Positions 35,874-45,211 of a DNA stretch of 64,000 nucleotides are shown one piece after another. The notes beneath the pieces were generated by a model. It had not been told where the DNA came from. It saw only the letters and a program-made list of their open reading frames with translations, and did no database searches. Made by a program: the position numbers and the translations under genes. Position 1 is the first letter of the stretch. Every line of letters starts with the position of its first letter. The DNA lies in assembly GCF_910577345.1 (NCBI RefSeq), contig NZ_CAJTMT010000001.1, forward strand, positions 235,699 to 299,698, read 5' to 3'. This DNA comes from an uncultured Duncaniella sp. (GTDB lineage: Bacteria; Bacteroidota; Bacteroidia; Bacteroidales; Muribaculaceae).

Positions 35874-38800
35874 ATGTTTTCAAGATTTTTTATTGACCGC
35901 CCCATATTCGCCACTGTGCTGGCGATATTGATGGTAATTGTCGGCCTGATGACCGTCAAGAGCCTACCGATTTCACAATACCCCGACATCACTCCCCCGA
36001 CTGTGATGGTGTCGGCTTCCTATCCGGGAGCCGATGCCGCAACGGTAGCTGAAGTTGTAGGTGAACCGATTGAAGAACAGATCAACGGTGTGGAAGGTAT
36101 GATGTACATGAGCTCGAATTCAAGCGACGGCTCCTACAATCTCACCGTGACATTCGAAAACGGCACCAACCTCGACGATGCAGCCGTGAAAGTCCAGAAC
36201 CGCATCTCACTCGCCGAAGCCACATTGCCTACCGCAGTGAAGGAACAGGGCGTATCAGTCATGTCGGAATCCTCCAACATCATCCTCTTCATCGCTCTTG
36301 AAGGGGACGACAGCGGGCGCTACGATGCGCTGTATCTCACCAACTACGCTCAGCTCAACATCATCGACGAGCTTTCGCGAATCGACGGAGTCGGCGGTGC
36401 GGGCGCGTTCGGCGCGGGAAAATACAGTATGCGCGTATGGCTCGATCCTGACAAGATGCGCACCTACAATCTCACACCGTCCGATGTTAGCGCGATGATT
36501 CAATCCCAGAATCTCGAAGTATCGGCCGGTAATGTCGGCACGCCACCTGTCAACAACGGTGTCGAGTTTGAATTCACACTCACTTCCCAAGGACAGCTCA
36601 AAACCGCAGAGGAATTCTCCAATATCATCATCCGCACCGCCGAAAACGGTGGCTTACTGCGACTGAAGGATATTGCAACCGTAGAGCTTGGCAGTCAGGA
36701 CTATTCAGGCATTTCGCATGTATCCGGCGAACAGGCCGGCCTGATTGGTGTGCAGCAGCTACCGGGTGCCAACGCGCTCGATGTGGCCAAGAAAGTAAAA
36801 GCCAAGATGGAGGAACTTTCCGAGTACTTCCCCTCCGGAGTGAAATACAGAATCATTCTTGACACAACCGACTTCGTGACAGCCTCAATCGACGAAGTGC
36901 TTGTCACATTCGTTGAGACAACCCTCATCGTCATGCTCGTCATCCTCATCTTCCTCCAGAGCTGGCGTGCGGTCATCATTCCTATGATTGCAATCCCCGT
37001 ATCACTGATTGCTACATTCGCGGTGATGAAACTGCTGGGTTTCTCTCTCAACACCCTTACCCTTTTCGGCCTCGTCCTTGCGATAGCCATTGTGGTCGAC
37101 GATGCGATAGTGGTGGTGGAGGACTGTGCCCGACTGGTCCAGGAGGGGAAACTCTCCCCACGGCAAAGTGCCGAAAAAGCCATGGTCGAACTTGAAGGCC
37201 CTGTTGTCGGTGAAGTCCTTGTGCTCCTCTCCGTATTCATCCCGACAGCCTTCATCAGCGGTATCACCGGTGAGCTTTACAAACAGTTCGCTCTCACCAT
37301 CGCCACGTCAGTAGCCTTCTCAGGTTTCAATGCCTTGACATTCACACCCGCCATGTGTGCCCTCTTCCTCAGGAAGAAGACCGACCCGAATCCCCATTTC
37401 TTCCTCTACAAATGGTTCAACAAGGGCTATGGTGCCGTTCTCAAACACTACACATCACTTATCGGTAAACTCCTGCGTCGGCCGATTGTCGCCATCTGCA
37501 TCTATTTCGGTCTCTGCTTCCTCGCATTCTGGGGTTTCGTCAAGATTCCTACAAGCTACATTCCTGAAGAGGACATGGGCTACTTCATGACCTCGATACA
37601 GTTGCCTACAGGAGCATCGCTCGACCGTACGGACAAAATCGTGACCGAACTCTCCGACAAAATCCGTGATATAGAAGAGGTCAAGGATGTCATCTCCATC
37701 TCAGGTCAGTCAATGATGGGCGGTGGCTCAGGAGGCAATATGGGTTCACTCTTTGTGGTGCTCAAACCCTGGGGTGAACGCCGTGGAAAATCACACGATG
37801 CCAATGCCGTCATAGCCAAAGTCAACGAAATCGCCGCAACCTATCAGGAACCTATTGTATTCTCAATCAATCCTCCTGCCATCCCCGGCCTCGGCATGAC
37901 ATCGGGTATGGAAATGCAGATTCTCGACATCAACAACCTCGGCGCACAGGCGCTTCAGGAGACCATCGACGCAATGAAGGTCGCCGCCCAAAAGGACGAC
38001 CGTCTCGCACAGCTGACAACCCAGTTCCAGGCAGGAGTGCCGCAATATCAGATCAACATTGACCGCGACAAGGCAAAACTGATGGGACTCACGATTGACG
38101 ACATCTATGCTACCCTCTCGCAGTTCATGGGCACAAACTATGTGAACGATTTCGTTGAATTCGGACGCACATATCAAGTCAACATGAGCGGAAACAGCAC
38201 ATCGAGAAGCACCGTGGACCAGATTCCGAATCTGACGGTAAGGAATTCCGACGGCAAGATGGTGCCCTTCTCCTCTTTCGCCACCGTAGTGCCGACAATC
38301 GGACAATCGACCGTCAGCCGCTACAACATGTACACCTCTGCTTCCATTACAGGTACACCCCCATCCAACGTATCAAGTTCCGATGCCATCGCTGCGATGG
38401 AGGAAATTCTCAAGGAGGTGGTGGGCGACCGCTTCTCCTACGCATGGACAGGCGAAGCATATCAGGAATCCCAATCGGGAACCACCATTTCTTTCGTCCT
38501 GATTTTCGCCATCCTGATAACGATCCTCGTCCTTGCTGCCCAATATGAAAGCTGGACAGACCCTATTGCGGTCGTGATAGCCATGCCGACGGCTATTTTC
38601 GGAACAGTCCTCGGCTGTCTCTTTCTGTCGCAGTCAATTTCAATCTACACCCAGATCGGTATAATCCTGCTGCTCGGCCTCGCCGCCAAGAATGCCATCC
38701 TTATCGTCGAGTATGCACGCGATTTCCACAAGACAGGTCTGAGCGTCAGACAAGCTGCCACCGATGCGGGCAATATCCGCTTCCGACCTATCATGATGAC

Positions 38801-39089
38801 TGCATTTGCCTTCGTCTTCGGCGTGCTCCCGATGCTCTTCGCAACCGGCGCGGGTGCCCAGTCACGAATCGCGCTCGGAACAGCCGTTGTGTTCGGCATG
38901 GCAACCAATGCCTTGGCCGGAACCCTCTTCGTCCCCGGATTCTGGGAACTCTTGGAGAACTTCCGTGAGAAATATCTGTCGAAGATATTCGCAGCCTCAA
39001 CGGAAGTCACCCCGGGTAGTGATAAACCGGCCACGGAATCAACGCCGCCGTCATCTCAATCAAAACCGCAAAGCGGCGAAGGTGTGTAA
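35874..39089 (+). CDS. RND multidrug efflux pump, inner-membrane subunit (AcrB/HAE1 type)
   Basis: A 1071-residue inner-membrane proton antiporter. The N-terminus MFSRFFIDRPIFATVLAI, the porter-domain motif SASYPGADAATV, and the proton-relay aspartates D409-D410 (IVVDDAIVVVED) in TM4 are all present; the second half repeats the fold (AAKNAILIVEYARDFH, RFRPIMMTAFAFVFG). Length is normal for HAE1. It takes drugs, bile acids or other hydrophobic compounds from the periplasm/inner leaflet and exports them through the channel. A perfect 15-bp hairpin terminator follows, then a TetR-type gene that may regulate the operon. Confidence 0.96.
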   Translation: MFSRFFIDRPIFATVLAILMVIVGLMTVKSLPISQYPDITPPTVMVSASYPGADAATVAEVVGEPIEEQINGVEGMMYMSSNSSDGSYNLTVTFENGTNLDDAAVKVQNRISLAEATLPTAVKEQGVSVMSESSNIILFIALEGDDSGRYDALYLTNYAQLNIIDELSRIDGVGGAGAFGAGKYSMRVWLDPDKMRTYNLTPSDVSAMIQSQNLEVSAGNVGTPPVNNGVEFEFTLTSQGQLKTAEEFSNIIIRTAENGGLLRLKDIATVELGSQDYSGISHVSGEQAGLIGVQQLPGANALDVAKKVKAKMEELSEYFPSGVKYRIILDTTDFVTASIDEVLVTFVETTLIVMLVILIFLQSWRAVIIPMIAIPVSLIATFAVMKLLGFSLNTLTLFGLVLAIAIVVDDAIVVVEDCARLVQEGKLSPRQSAEKAMVELEGPVVGEVLVLLSVFIPTAFISGITGELYKQFALTIATSVAFSGFNALTFTPAMCALFLRKKTDPNPHFFLYKWFNKGYGAVLKHYTSLIGKLLRRPIVAICIYFGLCFLAFWGFVKIPTSYIPEEDMGYFMTSIQLPTGASLDRTDKIVTELSDKIRDIEEVKDVISISGQSMMGGGSGGNMGSLFVVLKPWGERRGKSHDANAVIAKVNEIAATYQEPIVFSINPPAIPGLGMTSGMEMQILDINNLGAQALQETIDAMKVAAQKDDRLAQLTTQFQAGVPQYQINIDRDKAKLMGLTIDDIYATLSQFMGTNYVNDFVEFGRTYQVNMSGNSTSRSTVDQIPNLTVRNSDGKMVPFSSFATVVPTIGQSTVSRYNMYTSASITGTPPSNVSSSDAIAAMEEILKEVVGDRFSYAWTGEAYQESQSGTTISFVLIFAILITILVLAAQYESWTDPIAVVIAMPTAIFGTVLGCLFLSQSISIYTQIGIILLLGLAAKNAILIVEYARDFHKTGLSVRQAATDAGNIRFRPIMMTAFAFVFGVLPMLFATGAGAQSRIALGTAVVFGMATNALAGTLFVPGFWELLENFREKYLSKIFAASTEVTPGSDKPATESTPPSSQSKPQSGEGV

Positions 39090-39119
39090 ACCCTCCCGTC
39101 TAATGCTGGACATTATTCA

Positions 39120-39159
39120 AAAGGAGTGTCAGAGAATGCTAAGGCTCTGACACTCCTTT
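39120..39159 (+). terminator. Terminator of the RND efflux operon
   Basis: A perfect 15-bp stem (39120-39134 with 39145-39159) and a 10-nt loop, followed by GTTTTG, 30 bp after the pump stop codon and before the TetR-type gene. Confidence 0.75.
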
Positions 39160-39220
39160 GTTTTGTCCATGAAAATGACGAACATAAGAGATTAATGTTA
39201 TAAAGTTTGGGATTTTTTTG

Positions 39221-39228
39221 TAACTTTG
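39221..39228 (+). promoter_or_regulatory. Promoter -7 box for the TetR-type gene
   Basis: TAACTTTG lies 20 bp before the ATG, directly preceded by TTTG. The box sits in the right arm of an imperfect inverted repeat (AAAGTT at 39202-39207, AACTTT at 39222-39227), a possible autoregulatory operator. Confidence 0.5.
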
Positions 39229-39248
39229 CCGTTGAAAAGATTTAAAGT

Positions 39249-39854
39249 ATGACAATGGCGTCAAAGACCCGCGAAAGACTCCTGGACGTTGCGCGTCAGC
39301 TCTTTGCCAGCAATGGCGTGGAGAAGACCACAATGAACGACATTGCCACCGCCTCCGACAAAGGGCGGCGCACTATCTACACCTATTTTAAAAACAAGAA
39401 GGAGATTTACGATGCGGTCATTGAGCGCGAGAGCGAAGCCATTGTATTGAAACTCAGAGCTGTCGTCACCTCCAACTTAGCCCCTGCCGAGAAGCTCAAA
39501 CGCTTCCTCGAAGCCCGCTTCGACATTGTTGAAGAGACTATCCACGAATCAACGACAAGCCAGCTCCTGTCATACATCACCCTTGACTACAAGCGGCTCG
39601 AACGCATCCGCACTCTTGCGGTCGCGAAGGAACAGGGATTGATTTCACGCATGATTGACGAAGGCGTGCAGGCAGGGGTGTTTGACCCCGTGCAGGCAAA
39701 ACTTCTGCCGGGTGTGTATCAGATGATTTTCCAGGGCTTTGATTTCTGTCATCTCCGCAACAACTTCTCACAGTTCAACATGACAGCCTCTGAGATACGC
39801 TCCTCTGTCATCAATTTTCTAATCAATACGATTATTGTAAAACCAACAATATAG
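39249..39854 (+). CDS. TetR-family transcriptional regulator
   Basis: A 201-residue TetR-type regulator. The N-terminal HTH is clear (TRERLLDVARQLFASNGVEK, then IATASDKGRRTIYTYFKNK at ~33-51), and the C-terminal helical ligand domain is of ordinary length. Its own TAACTTTG box at 39221-39228 lies in an imperfect inverted repeat that could be an operator. It lies between the efflux operon and fabG (27 bp upstream of fabG), so it could control the pump, fabG or fatty-acid genes; the sequence does not decide. Either of the ATGs at 39249 or 39255 could be the start. Confidence 0.88.
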   Translation: MTMASKTRERLLDVARQLFASNGVEKTTMNDIATASDKGRRTIYTYFKNKKEIYDAVIERESEAIVLKLRAVVTSNLAPAEKLKRFLEARFDIVEETIHESTTSQLLSYITLDYKRLERIRTLAVAKEQGLISRMIDEGVQAGVFDPVQAKLLPGVYQMIFQGFDFCHLRNNFSQFNMTASEIRSSVINFLINTIIVKPTI

Positions 39855-39881
39855 TTCAACTAAACGACTTTTCGAAAAAAA

Positions 39882-40628
39882 ATGAAATTACTTGAAGGAA
39901 AAGTAGCGCTCATCACCGGAGCCGCTCGTGGAATCGGCAAGAGCATTGCCCTTAAGTTTGCCCAGGAAGGTGCCAACATCGCCTTCACCGACCTTAACCG
40001 CGATGAAAACATGGAAGCTACCGAGAAGGAACTCGAAGCCCTCGGTGTCAAAGCTAAAGGATATGCATCAAATGCAGCTGACTTCGCTCAGACTGAGGAA
40101 GTCGTAGGTAAAGTAAAAGAAGACTTCGGCCGCATCGACGTTCTCGTCAACAATGCAGGTATAACCAAGGACGGTCTCATGATGCGCATGACCGAGGCTC
40201 AGTGGGACGCTGTCATCGCTGTCAACCTCAAGAGCGCATTCAACTTCATCCACGCTGTCCTCCCCATCATGATGCGTCAGCGCGAAGGCTCTATCATCAA
40301 TATGGCATCTGTTGTCGGCGTTCACGGCAACGCTGGTCAGGCCAACTACGCTGCATCAAAGGCAGGCCTCATCGCCCTCGCCAAGAGTATCGCTCAGGAA
40401 GTCGGCTCACGCGGTATCCGTGCCAACGCAATCGCTCCCGGCTTCATCGAGACTGCCATGACTGCCGCTCTTCCCGAAGACGTGCGTAAGGAATGGGCCC
40501 TCAAAATTCCCCTCCGTCGTGCCGGTCAGGTTGAGGACATCGCCAATGTCGCAACCTTCCTCGCTTCCGACATGTCAAGCTATGTGTCCGGCCAGGTTAT
40601 CCAGGTGGACGGCGGCATGAACATGTAA
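39882..40628 (+). CDS. fabG: 3-oxoacyl-ACP reductase
   Basis: A 248-residue short-chain dehydrogenase with every FabG mark: TGAARGIGK cofactor loop (12-20), NNAG (90-93), and the catalytic tetrad N115, S143, Y156, K160 (NYAASKAG). The C-terminal GQVIQVDGG matches the family. It reduces 3-oxoacyl-ACP to 3-hydroxyacyl-ACP with NADPH in type II fatty-acid synthesis. It starts 27 bp after the TetR-type gene and is probably co-transcribed with it. A hairpin at 40647-40701 follows. Confidence 0.94.
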   Translation: MKLLEGKVALITGAARGIGKSIALKFAQEGANIAFTDLNRDENMEATEKELEALGVKAKGYASNAADFAQTEEVVGKVKEDFGRIDVLVNNAGITKDGLMMRMTEAQWDAVIAVNLKSAFNFIHAVLPIMMRQREGSIINMASVVGVHGNAGQANYAASKAGLIALAKSIAQEVGSRGIRANAIAPGFIETAMTAALPEDVRKEWALKIPLRRAGQVEDIANVATFLASDMSSYVSGQVIQVDGGMNM

Positions 40629-40646
40629 TGAGCCGTTAACGTTTTT

Positions 40647-40701
40647 GACATAAGGAAAGGGTCTCCGTCACATCATTGACGCATCCCCTCTCCTTATGTC
40701 A
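40647..40701 (+). terminator. Hairpin after fabG
   Basis: An 11-bp stem (40647-40657 with 40691-40701), extended by four more pairs after one mismatch, with a ~23-nt loop. It lies between fabG and the DUF4290 gene. Confidence 0.55.
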
Positions 40702-40726
40702 TTCCTTATATCAATAGCACTATCGA

Positions 40727-41314
40727 ATGTTGACCTATAACACCCAACTCAAACATCTCATCCTCCCTGAATACGGACGCAACATCCATCAGATGGTTGA
40801 CCACTGCCTCACCATCGAGGACAGGGACGAACGTACACGCTGCGCCAACTCCATCATCGCGAGCATGGCCAAGCTATTCCCGAAAATCCGTGAGGAAGAG
40901 GACTACCAGCGTAAACTGTGGGATCACCTTGCAATCATGAGTGATTTCAAGCTCGACATTGACTGGCCCTTTGAAATCCCCGAAGCCGACCATTTCAATT
41001 CACGGCCTGACAAAGTCCCCTACACTGCCGAACACATACGCTATCGCCACTACGGCAAGGATGTTGAGCTTATGATTCAGAAAGCGGTCAGCATGGAAGA
41101 AGGCCCGGAACGCGACGAACTCGTGCTCCTCATTGCCAACCACATGAAGAAACTCCTTCTCAGTGTCAATTCCGACGGCGTCGAGGATTCGAAAATCTTC
41201 AAGGATCTCGCCGAATACTCCCACGGTGCTCTCCGTCTTGATCCCGAGACTGTCAGACTTCATGAATTCAAGATTGTGGCGCCTCCCTCCACAAAGAAAA
41301 AGAAAAAGAGATAA
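40727..41314 (+). CDS. DUF4290 family protein
   Basis: A 195-residue soluble protein. The start MLTYNTQLKHLILPEYGRNI and WDHLAIMSDFKLDIDWPFEI match DUF4290, a family confined to Bacteroidetes. It is mainly helical, with a lysine-rich C-terminus (TKKKKKR), which could bind nucleic acid or ribosomes. It is upstream of rimM on the same strand with a 39-bp gap. Function unknown. Confidence 0.85.
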   Translation: MLTYNTQLKHLILPEYGRNIHQMVDHCLTIEDRDERTRCANSIIASMAKLFPKIREEEDYQRKLWDHLAIMSDFKLDIDWPFEIPEADHFNSRPDKVPYTAEHIRYRHYGKDVELMIQKAVSMEEGPERDELVLLIANHMKKLLLSVNSDGVEDSKIFKDLAEYSHGALRLDPETVRLHEFKIVAPPSTKKKKKR

Positions 41315-41353
41315 GAGAGGACATATTACTAATTTTTCTAAAGTATACGGGAC

Positions 41354-41896
41354 GTGATAAAGCTGTCGGAACTTGCCGAAGCCGGACATTTCAACAAAGC
41401 CCACGGCATAAAGGGTGAAATGTCGGCAACTCTTGATTTTTACCTCGATTTGAACGATGTGAAATGTATCGTGGTCGCAATCGAGGGTATTTTTGTGCCG
41501 TTTTTCATCAAGTCATGGCGCCCGAAGACAGCCGACACCTGCCTCCTGACCCTCGACGGTATTGACAGCGACGTGCAGGCACAGGAATTCAACAACCGCA
41601 CCTTCTACATCCTCCGCTCTGACATTCCTGAGGACGACGAGGATGACTACGATGATGAAGACGGCTTCTACGCTTCTGATCTTATCGGCTACAAGGTTCA
41701 CGACAACACCCTTGGAGACATCGGCATGATCTCAGGCATCAACGACGCCACCCAAAACGTCCTTTTTCTCATAACCACACCCCGCGGAAATGAAATCTTC
41801 ATTCCTGTGGCAGATGAATATATCGTGGAGATTGACCACGACAACGAGACTCTCACCACCGATCTCCCCGAAGGACTCGTAGAACTTAACGACTGA
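41354..41896 (+). CDS. rimM: Ribosome maturation factor RimM
   Basis: A 180-residue protein starting at a GTG (41354), with the RimM N-terminal barrel (AEAGHFNKAHGIKGEMSATL; family motif G-x-HG-x-x-G-x), an acidic stretch (DDEDDYDDEDG), and a C-terminal PRC barrel (YASDLIGYKVHDNTLGDIG to IPVADEYIVEID). RimM binds S19 and helps mature the 30S head. It lies between the DUF4290 gene and a small acidic gene 14 bp downstream. Confidence 0.9.
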   Translation: MIKLSELAEAGHFNKAHGIKGEMSATLDFYLDLNDVKCIVVAIEGIFVPFFIKSWRPKTADTCLLTLDGIDSDVQAQEFNNRTFYILRSDIPEDDEDDYDDEDGFYASDLIGYKVHDNTLGDIGMISGINDATQNVLFLITTPRGNEIFIPVADEYIVEIDHDNETLTTDLPEGLVELND

Positions 41897-41910
41897 TAAA
41901 TTTACTATAT

Positions 41911-42216
41911 ATGAAAGAATTTGACGAAAAAGAGGCCATAAAGGCAATGCGCGCCGTCCTCTCCGACGAAAACTCAAAACTTTATGATGATGACGAACTG
42001 CTCAATGTCATCGACATCATCTGGGACTGGTATGACGACCAAGGTCTCCTCGACATCGACGCCGAAGCCGATGATGAGGAGGTAAATACCGATGCCCTTA
42101 TAAAGCATGTCGGAAAAATGCTTTCAAAAGACACTGACTCGCCCGTAAAGCGCGAGGATGTGGAACCGCTCGTCATGGCGGAACTCCGTTACGAACAATC
42201 TCTGGAGGATTTCTGA
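41911..42216 (+). CDS. Small acidic protein of unknown function
   Basis: A 101-residue, very acidic protein (about a quarter Asp/Glu), with no signal peptide or membrane helix; predicted helical. The block DDDELLNVIDIIWDWYDDQG is conspicuous. It starts 14 bp after rimM, so it is very likely co-transcribed. I do not recognise a characterised family; the gene looks real from its tight spacing, ATG start and codon use like its neighbours. Confidence 0.75.
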   Translation: MKEFDEKEAIKAMRAVLSDENSKLYDDDELLNVIDIIWDWYDDQGLLDIDAEADDEEVNTDALIKHVGKMLSKDTDSPVKREDVEPLVMAELRYEQSLEDF

Positions 42217-42261
42217 TAAACAACTCCGGTTAACAATATATAATAAACATAACTGACATTT

Positions 42262-42906
42262 ATGAAACGATTCATTTTAGCATCGTTGCTTGCCGTCGCA
42301 ATGTCGGGACTCTCTCTTGGCCTGACGGCAAAGGAAAACAAGAATGACCCTTATGCCGGTTATGACGAGAGTGCCTACATGGATCTGGATCTTGAGGAAA
42401 ATCTCAAAGTTCCTGCCGTGGGCAAATCCGAACATGCGGCCGTCAAAGCCTACATGAGCCGTATTGGCCATAATCTTGCTCAGAAAAACTACATTGTCGA
42501 CCTCATGCGCGATGATGAGGTGGTTCTTGTCACGATTCCGACCGACGACCTCTTCGTTCCAAACGACACCCTCCTGAGCGCGACAGCAGCAACGAAACTC
42601 AGACCTATAATATCCCATATCACCGACCCGATGATGTTCAAGGTCGTCTATGCCGTGCATACCGACAACACCGGCTCCCCGACCTACAATCTCTGGCTTT
42701 CACACGAGCGCAACACATCCATATATGACTGGTTCCTCAACAACGTCAACGAGGACCTCATCATCATCCCCTACGAGCTCGGTGACACAGACCCGCTCGT
42801 CCCTAACGACAGCCGAAAAGGCCGTCGGGAGAACCGTCGTCTTGAAATATTTCTGATTCCCGGGCCAAAGTTGATTTCAATGGCTCAAAAAGGGACACTG
42901 AAATAA
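42262..42906 (+). CDS. Exported OmpA-like domain protein
   Basis: A 214-residue protein with a signal peptide ending LTA (~23). The second half is an OmpA C-terminal-like domain: FVPNDTLLSATAATKLRPI as the first segment, VVYAVHTDNTGSPTYNLWLS as the central one, and SRKGRRENRRLEIFL as the last, which holds the conserved Asn-Arg-Arg motif. Such domains bind peptidoglycan. There is no outer-membrane barrel and no lipobox, so it is probably a free periplasmic protein. It follows the small acidic gene after 45 bp. Confidence 0.82.
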   Translation: MKRFILASLLAVAMSGLSLGLTAKENKNDPYAGYDESAYMDLDLEENLKVPAVGKSEHAAVKAYMSRIGHNLAQKNYIVDLMRDDEVVLVTIPTDDLFVPNDTLLSATAATKLRPIISHITDPMMFKVVYAVHTDNTGSPTYNLWLSHERNTSIYDWFLNNVNEDLIIIPYELGDTDPLVPNDSRKGRRENRRLEIFLIPGPKLISMAQKGTLK

Positions 42907-42928
42907 CTGTGCGAAAGCATAAATTTTG

Positions 42929-42936
42929 TAATTTTG
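42929..42936 (+). promoter_or_regulatory. Promoter -7 box for proS
   Basis: TAATTTTG is directly preceded by TTTG (42925-42928) and lies 53 bp before the proS ATG. Confidence 0.5.
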
Positions 42937-42989
42937 CACTCCATACAATCTCAAATTATCACAAAACTTAAGAATATAACCTCTATACA

Positions 42990-44471
42990 ATGGCAAAGGA
43001 ACTCAAAGATCTCACCAAACGTAGTGAAGATTATTCAAAGTGGTATAACGAACTTGTTGTAAAAGCCGACCTCGCCGAGCAGAGCGCAGTGCGTGGCTGC
43101 ATGGTCATCAAGCCTTACGGTTATGCCATCTGGGAGAAGATGCAGCAGACTCTCGACAAGATGTTTAAAGAAACCGGCGTTCAGAACGCCTACTTCCCTC
43201 TTCTCATCCCGAAATCGTTTCTTTGCCGTGAGGCCGAGCATGTCGAAGGTTTCGCCAAGGAATGTGCCGTCGTGACACACTATCGTCTCAAGAACGATCC
43301 CAATGGAAACGGTGTCGTTGTCGATCCCGATGCCCGTCTTGAAGAAGAACTCATTGTCCGTCCTACTTCCGAGACCATCATCTGGGGCACATACAAGAAC
43401 TGGATCCACAGCTACCGCGACCTCCCCGTGCTCTGCAACCAGTGGGCCAACGTGATGCGTTGGGAGATGCGTACCCGCATGTTCCTCCGCACAGCCGAAT
43501 TCCTCTGGCAGGAAGGCCATTGCGCCCATGCAACCGCCGAGGAGTCAGAAGCCCGCACCGTGCAGATGATCAACATCTACGCTGACTTCGCCGAGAAATA
43601 CATGGCAATGCCCGTGATAAAGGGTGTGAAATCAGCCAACGAACGTTTCGCAGGCGCACTCAACACCTACACCATCGAGGCCATGATGCAGGATGGCAAG
43701 GCCCTCCAGTCGGGAACTTCCCACAACCTCGGTCAGAACTTCGCAAAAGCTTTCGACGTGACCTTCGTAAACAAGGACAACAAGCCTGAGTATGTCTGGG
43801 CAAATTCATGGGGCGTGTCCACCCGTCTGATGGGTGCGCTTATCATGACCCACTCCGACGACAACGGCCTCGTGCTTCCTCCCCACCTCGCTCCCATCCA
43901 GGTGGTCATCGTGCCCATCTACAAGAACAGCGAGCAGCTTGCTGAAATCTCCGCCAAGGTTGAGCCTATCGTCAACCAGCTCCGCGCTCTCGGCATCAGC
44001 GTCAAGTATGACGACTCCGAGAACAAGCGCCCCGGATTCAAGTTTGCCGACTACGAGCTCAAAGGCATCCCCGTGCGTCTTGCAATCGGCGCGCGCGACA
44101 TCGAGAACGGCACTGTCGAGGTCATGCGCCGCGACACTCTCGAAAAGCATGTGGCACCCCTCGAAGGCATCGCCGACTATGTTGCCAAACTCCTTGAAGA
44201 AATCCAGGAGAACATCTTCCAGAAAGCGCTCAAACACCGCGAGTCGATGACACGCACCGTCGAGACCTACGAGGAATTCAAGGAAGAAATCGAGAAAGGC
44301 GGCTTCATCCTCGCCCACTGGGACGGCACAACCGAAACAGAGGAAAAGGTCAAGGACGAAACCAAGGCCACAATCCGTTGCATCCCTCTCGACGGCGACG
44401 ACACTCCCGGTTTCTGCATGGTCACAGGCAAGCCCTCAGCCCGTCGCGTAATCTTCGCACGCAACTACTAA
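42990..44471 (+). CDS. proS: Prolyl-tRNA synthetase, archaeal/eukaryotic type
   Basis: A 493-residue class II synthetase. It has no editing insertion and ends with the C-terminal domain and a final tyrosine (FARNY), the type 3 (archaeal/eukaryotic) form that Bacteroidetes use. Class II motifs are visible: motif 2 with MRWEMRTRMFLRTAEFLWQE and the proline-pocket sequence GTSHNLGQNFAKAF; motif 3 lies near WGVSTRLMGALIM. It charges tRNA-Pro. It has its own TAATTTTG box at 42929-42936 and is closed by a 15-bp hairpin at 44547-44593. Confidence 0.96.
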   Translation: MAKELKDLTKRSEDYSKWYNELVVKADLAEQSAVRGCMVIKPYGYAIWEKMQQTLDKMFKETGVQNAYFPLLIPKSFLCREAEHVEGFAKECAVVTHYRLKNDPNGNGVVVDPDARLEEELIVRPTSETIIWGTYKNWIHSYRDLPVLCNQWANVMRWEMRTRMFLRTAEFLWQEGHCAHATAEESEARTVQMINIYADFAEKYMAMPVIKGVKSANERFAGALNTYTIEAMMQDGKALQSGTSHNLGQNFAKAFDVTFVNKDNKPEYVWANSWGVSTRLMGALIMTHSDDNGLVLPPHLAPIQVVIVPIYKNSEQLAEISAKVEPIVNQLRALGISVKYDDSENKRPGFKFADYELKGIPVRLAIGARDIENGTVEVMRRDTLEKHVAPLEGIADYVAKLLEEIQENIFQKALKHRESMTRTVETYEEFKEEIEKGGFILAHWDGTTETEEKVKDETKATIRCIPLDGDDTPGFCMVTGKPSARRVIFARNY

Positions 44472-44546
44472 GCCGGACTGCCGTCAGCGGCAATAAAGTC
44501 CATATCTGAACACCTCTATCAATTGATATACAGGACTTACTTGACA

Positions 44547-44593
44547 AAAGAGACAGATGAACAACCGGATTTCTAAGATTCATCTGTCTCTTT
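44547..44593 (+). terminator. Terminator of proS
   Basis: A perfect 15-bp stem (44547-44561 with 44579-44593) and a 17-nt loop, followed by CTCATTTCT. Confidence 0.7.
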
Positions 44594-44929
44594 CTCATTT
44601 CTGGTATCCTCGGCCCTTTCATGCTTTAAACTTGACAATATTTTCAGCTCCACCATACCTGGATTTGACCCTGATGCAAATATGCTACAGAAAATTTAAA
44701 ATAAATTAGCTGAAAAAAGTTTTTCTTTGTACCTTAGCGAACGAGAATACACAATCCGGTAAAAACAGCCCGTCTAAAATTGCAATAGTCATCCCCGCGA
44801 CAATTCAGAGGAAGTTCTTGAGAGCCTCATTTTGATGGCGATAGGCATTACCGGACTTTACAGTAATATTCATTGAAGTTAAACAACGTCCGCGATACAC
44901 GCTACGCAATTCGCGGCACCTTATTTTGA
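44594..44929 (+). other. Long leader region before the HU genes
   Basis: 336 bp without a gene. TACCTTAG at 44730-44737, preceded by TTTG, resembles a promoter -7 box with one mismatch, which would leave a leader of about 185 nt. Within it, 8-bp arms 44755-44762 and 44848-44855 can pair, and a 6-bp stem (44890-44895 with 44911-44916) ends 13 nt before the TTG start. I see no open frame that looks real here. Confidence 0.4.
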
Positions 44930-45211
44930 TTGAAATTGGACAATAAAGCTTTTATCTCACGATTGTCAAAGCGCCTCAACCGCGAACCGGCCGAGGTGAC
45001 GACCCTTGTCGATGGACTGAGCGTGATTTTCCGCGAAGCAGGCTCCGAACTCGACTCCATCGCTGTCCCCGGATTCGGGACATTCAAATCTTCCAAGACT
45101 GAAGAAAGAGTTATCACTGATGAAACCTCCGGTGAACGCAAGCTCTACCCGCCGGTGATTTCAATGGAGTTTCAACCAAGCATTGTCCTCAGGAAAAAGT
45201 TAGCACGATGA
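44930..45211 (+). CDS. Small HU/IHF-type DNA-binding protein, TTG start
   Basis: A 93-residue HU-fold protein (helical N-terminus NKAFISRLSKRLNREPAEVT, then VPGFGTFKSSKTE and a beta arm of normal length up to SMEFQPSIVLRKKL). A TGA lies immediately before in the same frame (44927-44929), so translation must begin at a TTG, at 44930 or 44936. It is likely a nucleoid protein that bends DNA as a dimer. Its end overlaps the next gene by 4 bp (ATGA at 45208-45211), so the two are made together and may form a heterodimer. A long untranslated leader with a hairpin just before the start suggests post-transcriptional control. Confidence 0.85.
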   Translation: MKLDNKAFISRLSKRLNREPAEVTTLVDGLSVIFREAGSELDSIAVPGFGTFKSSKTEERVITDETSGERKLYPPVISMEFQPSIVLRKKLAR

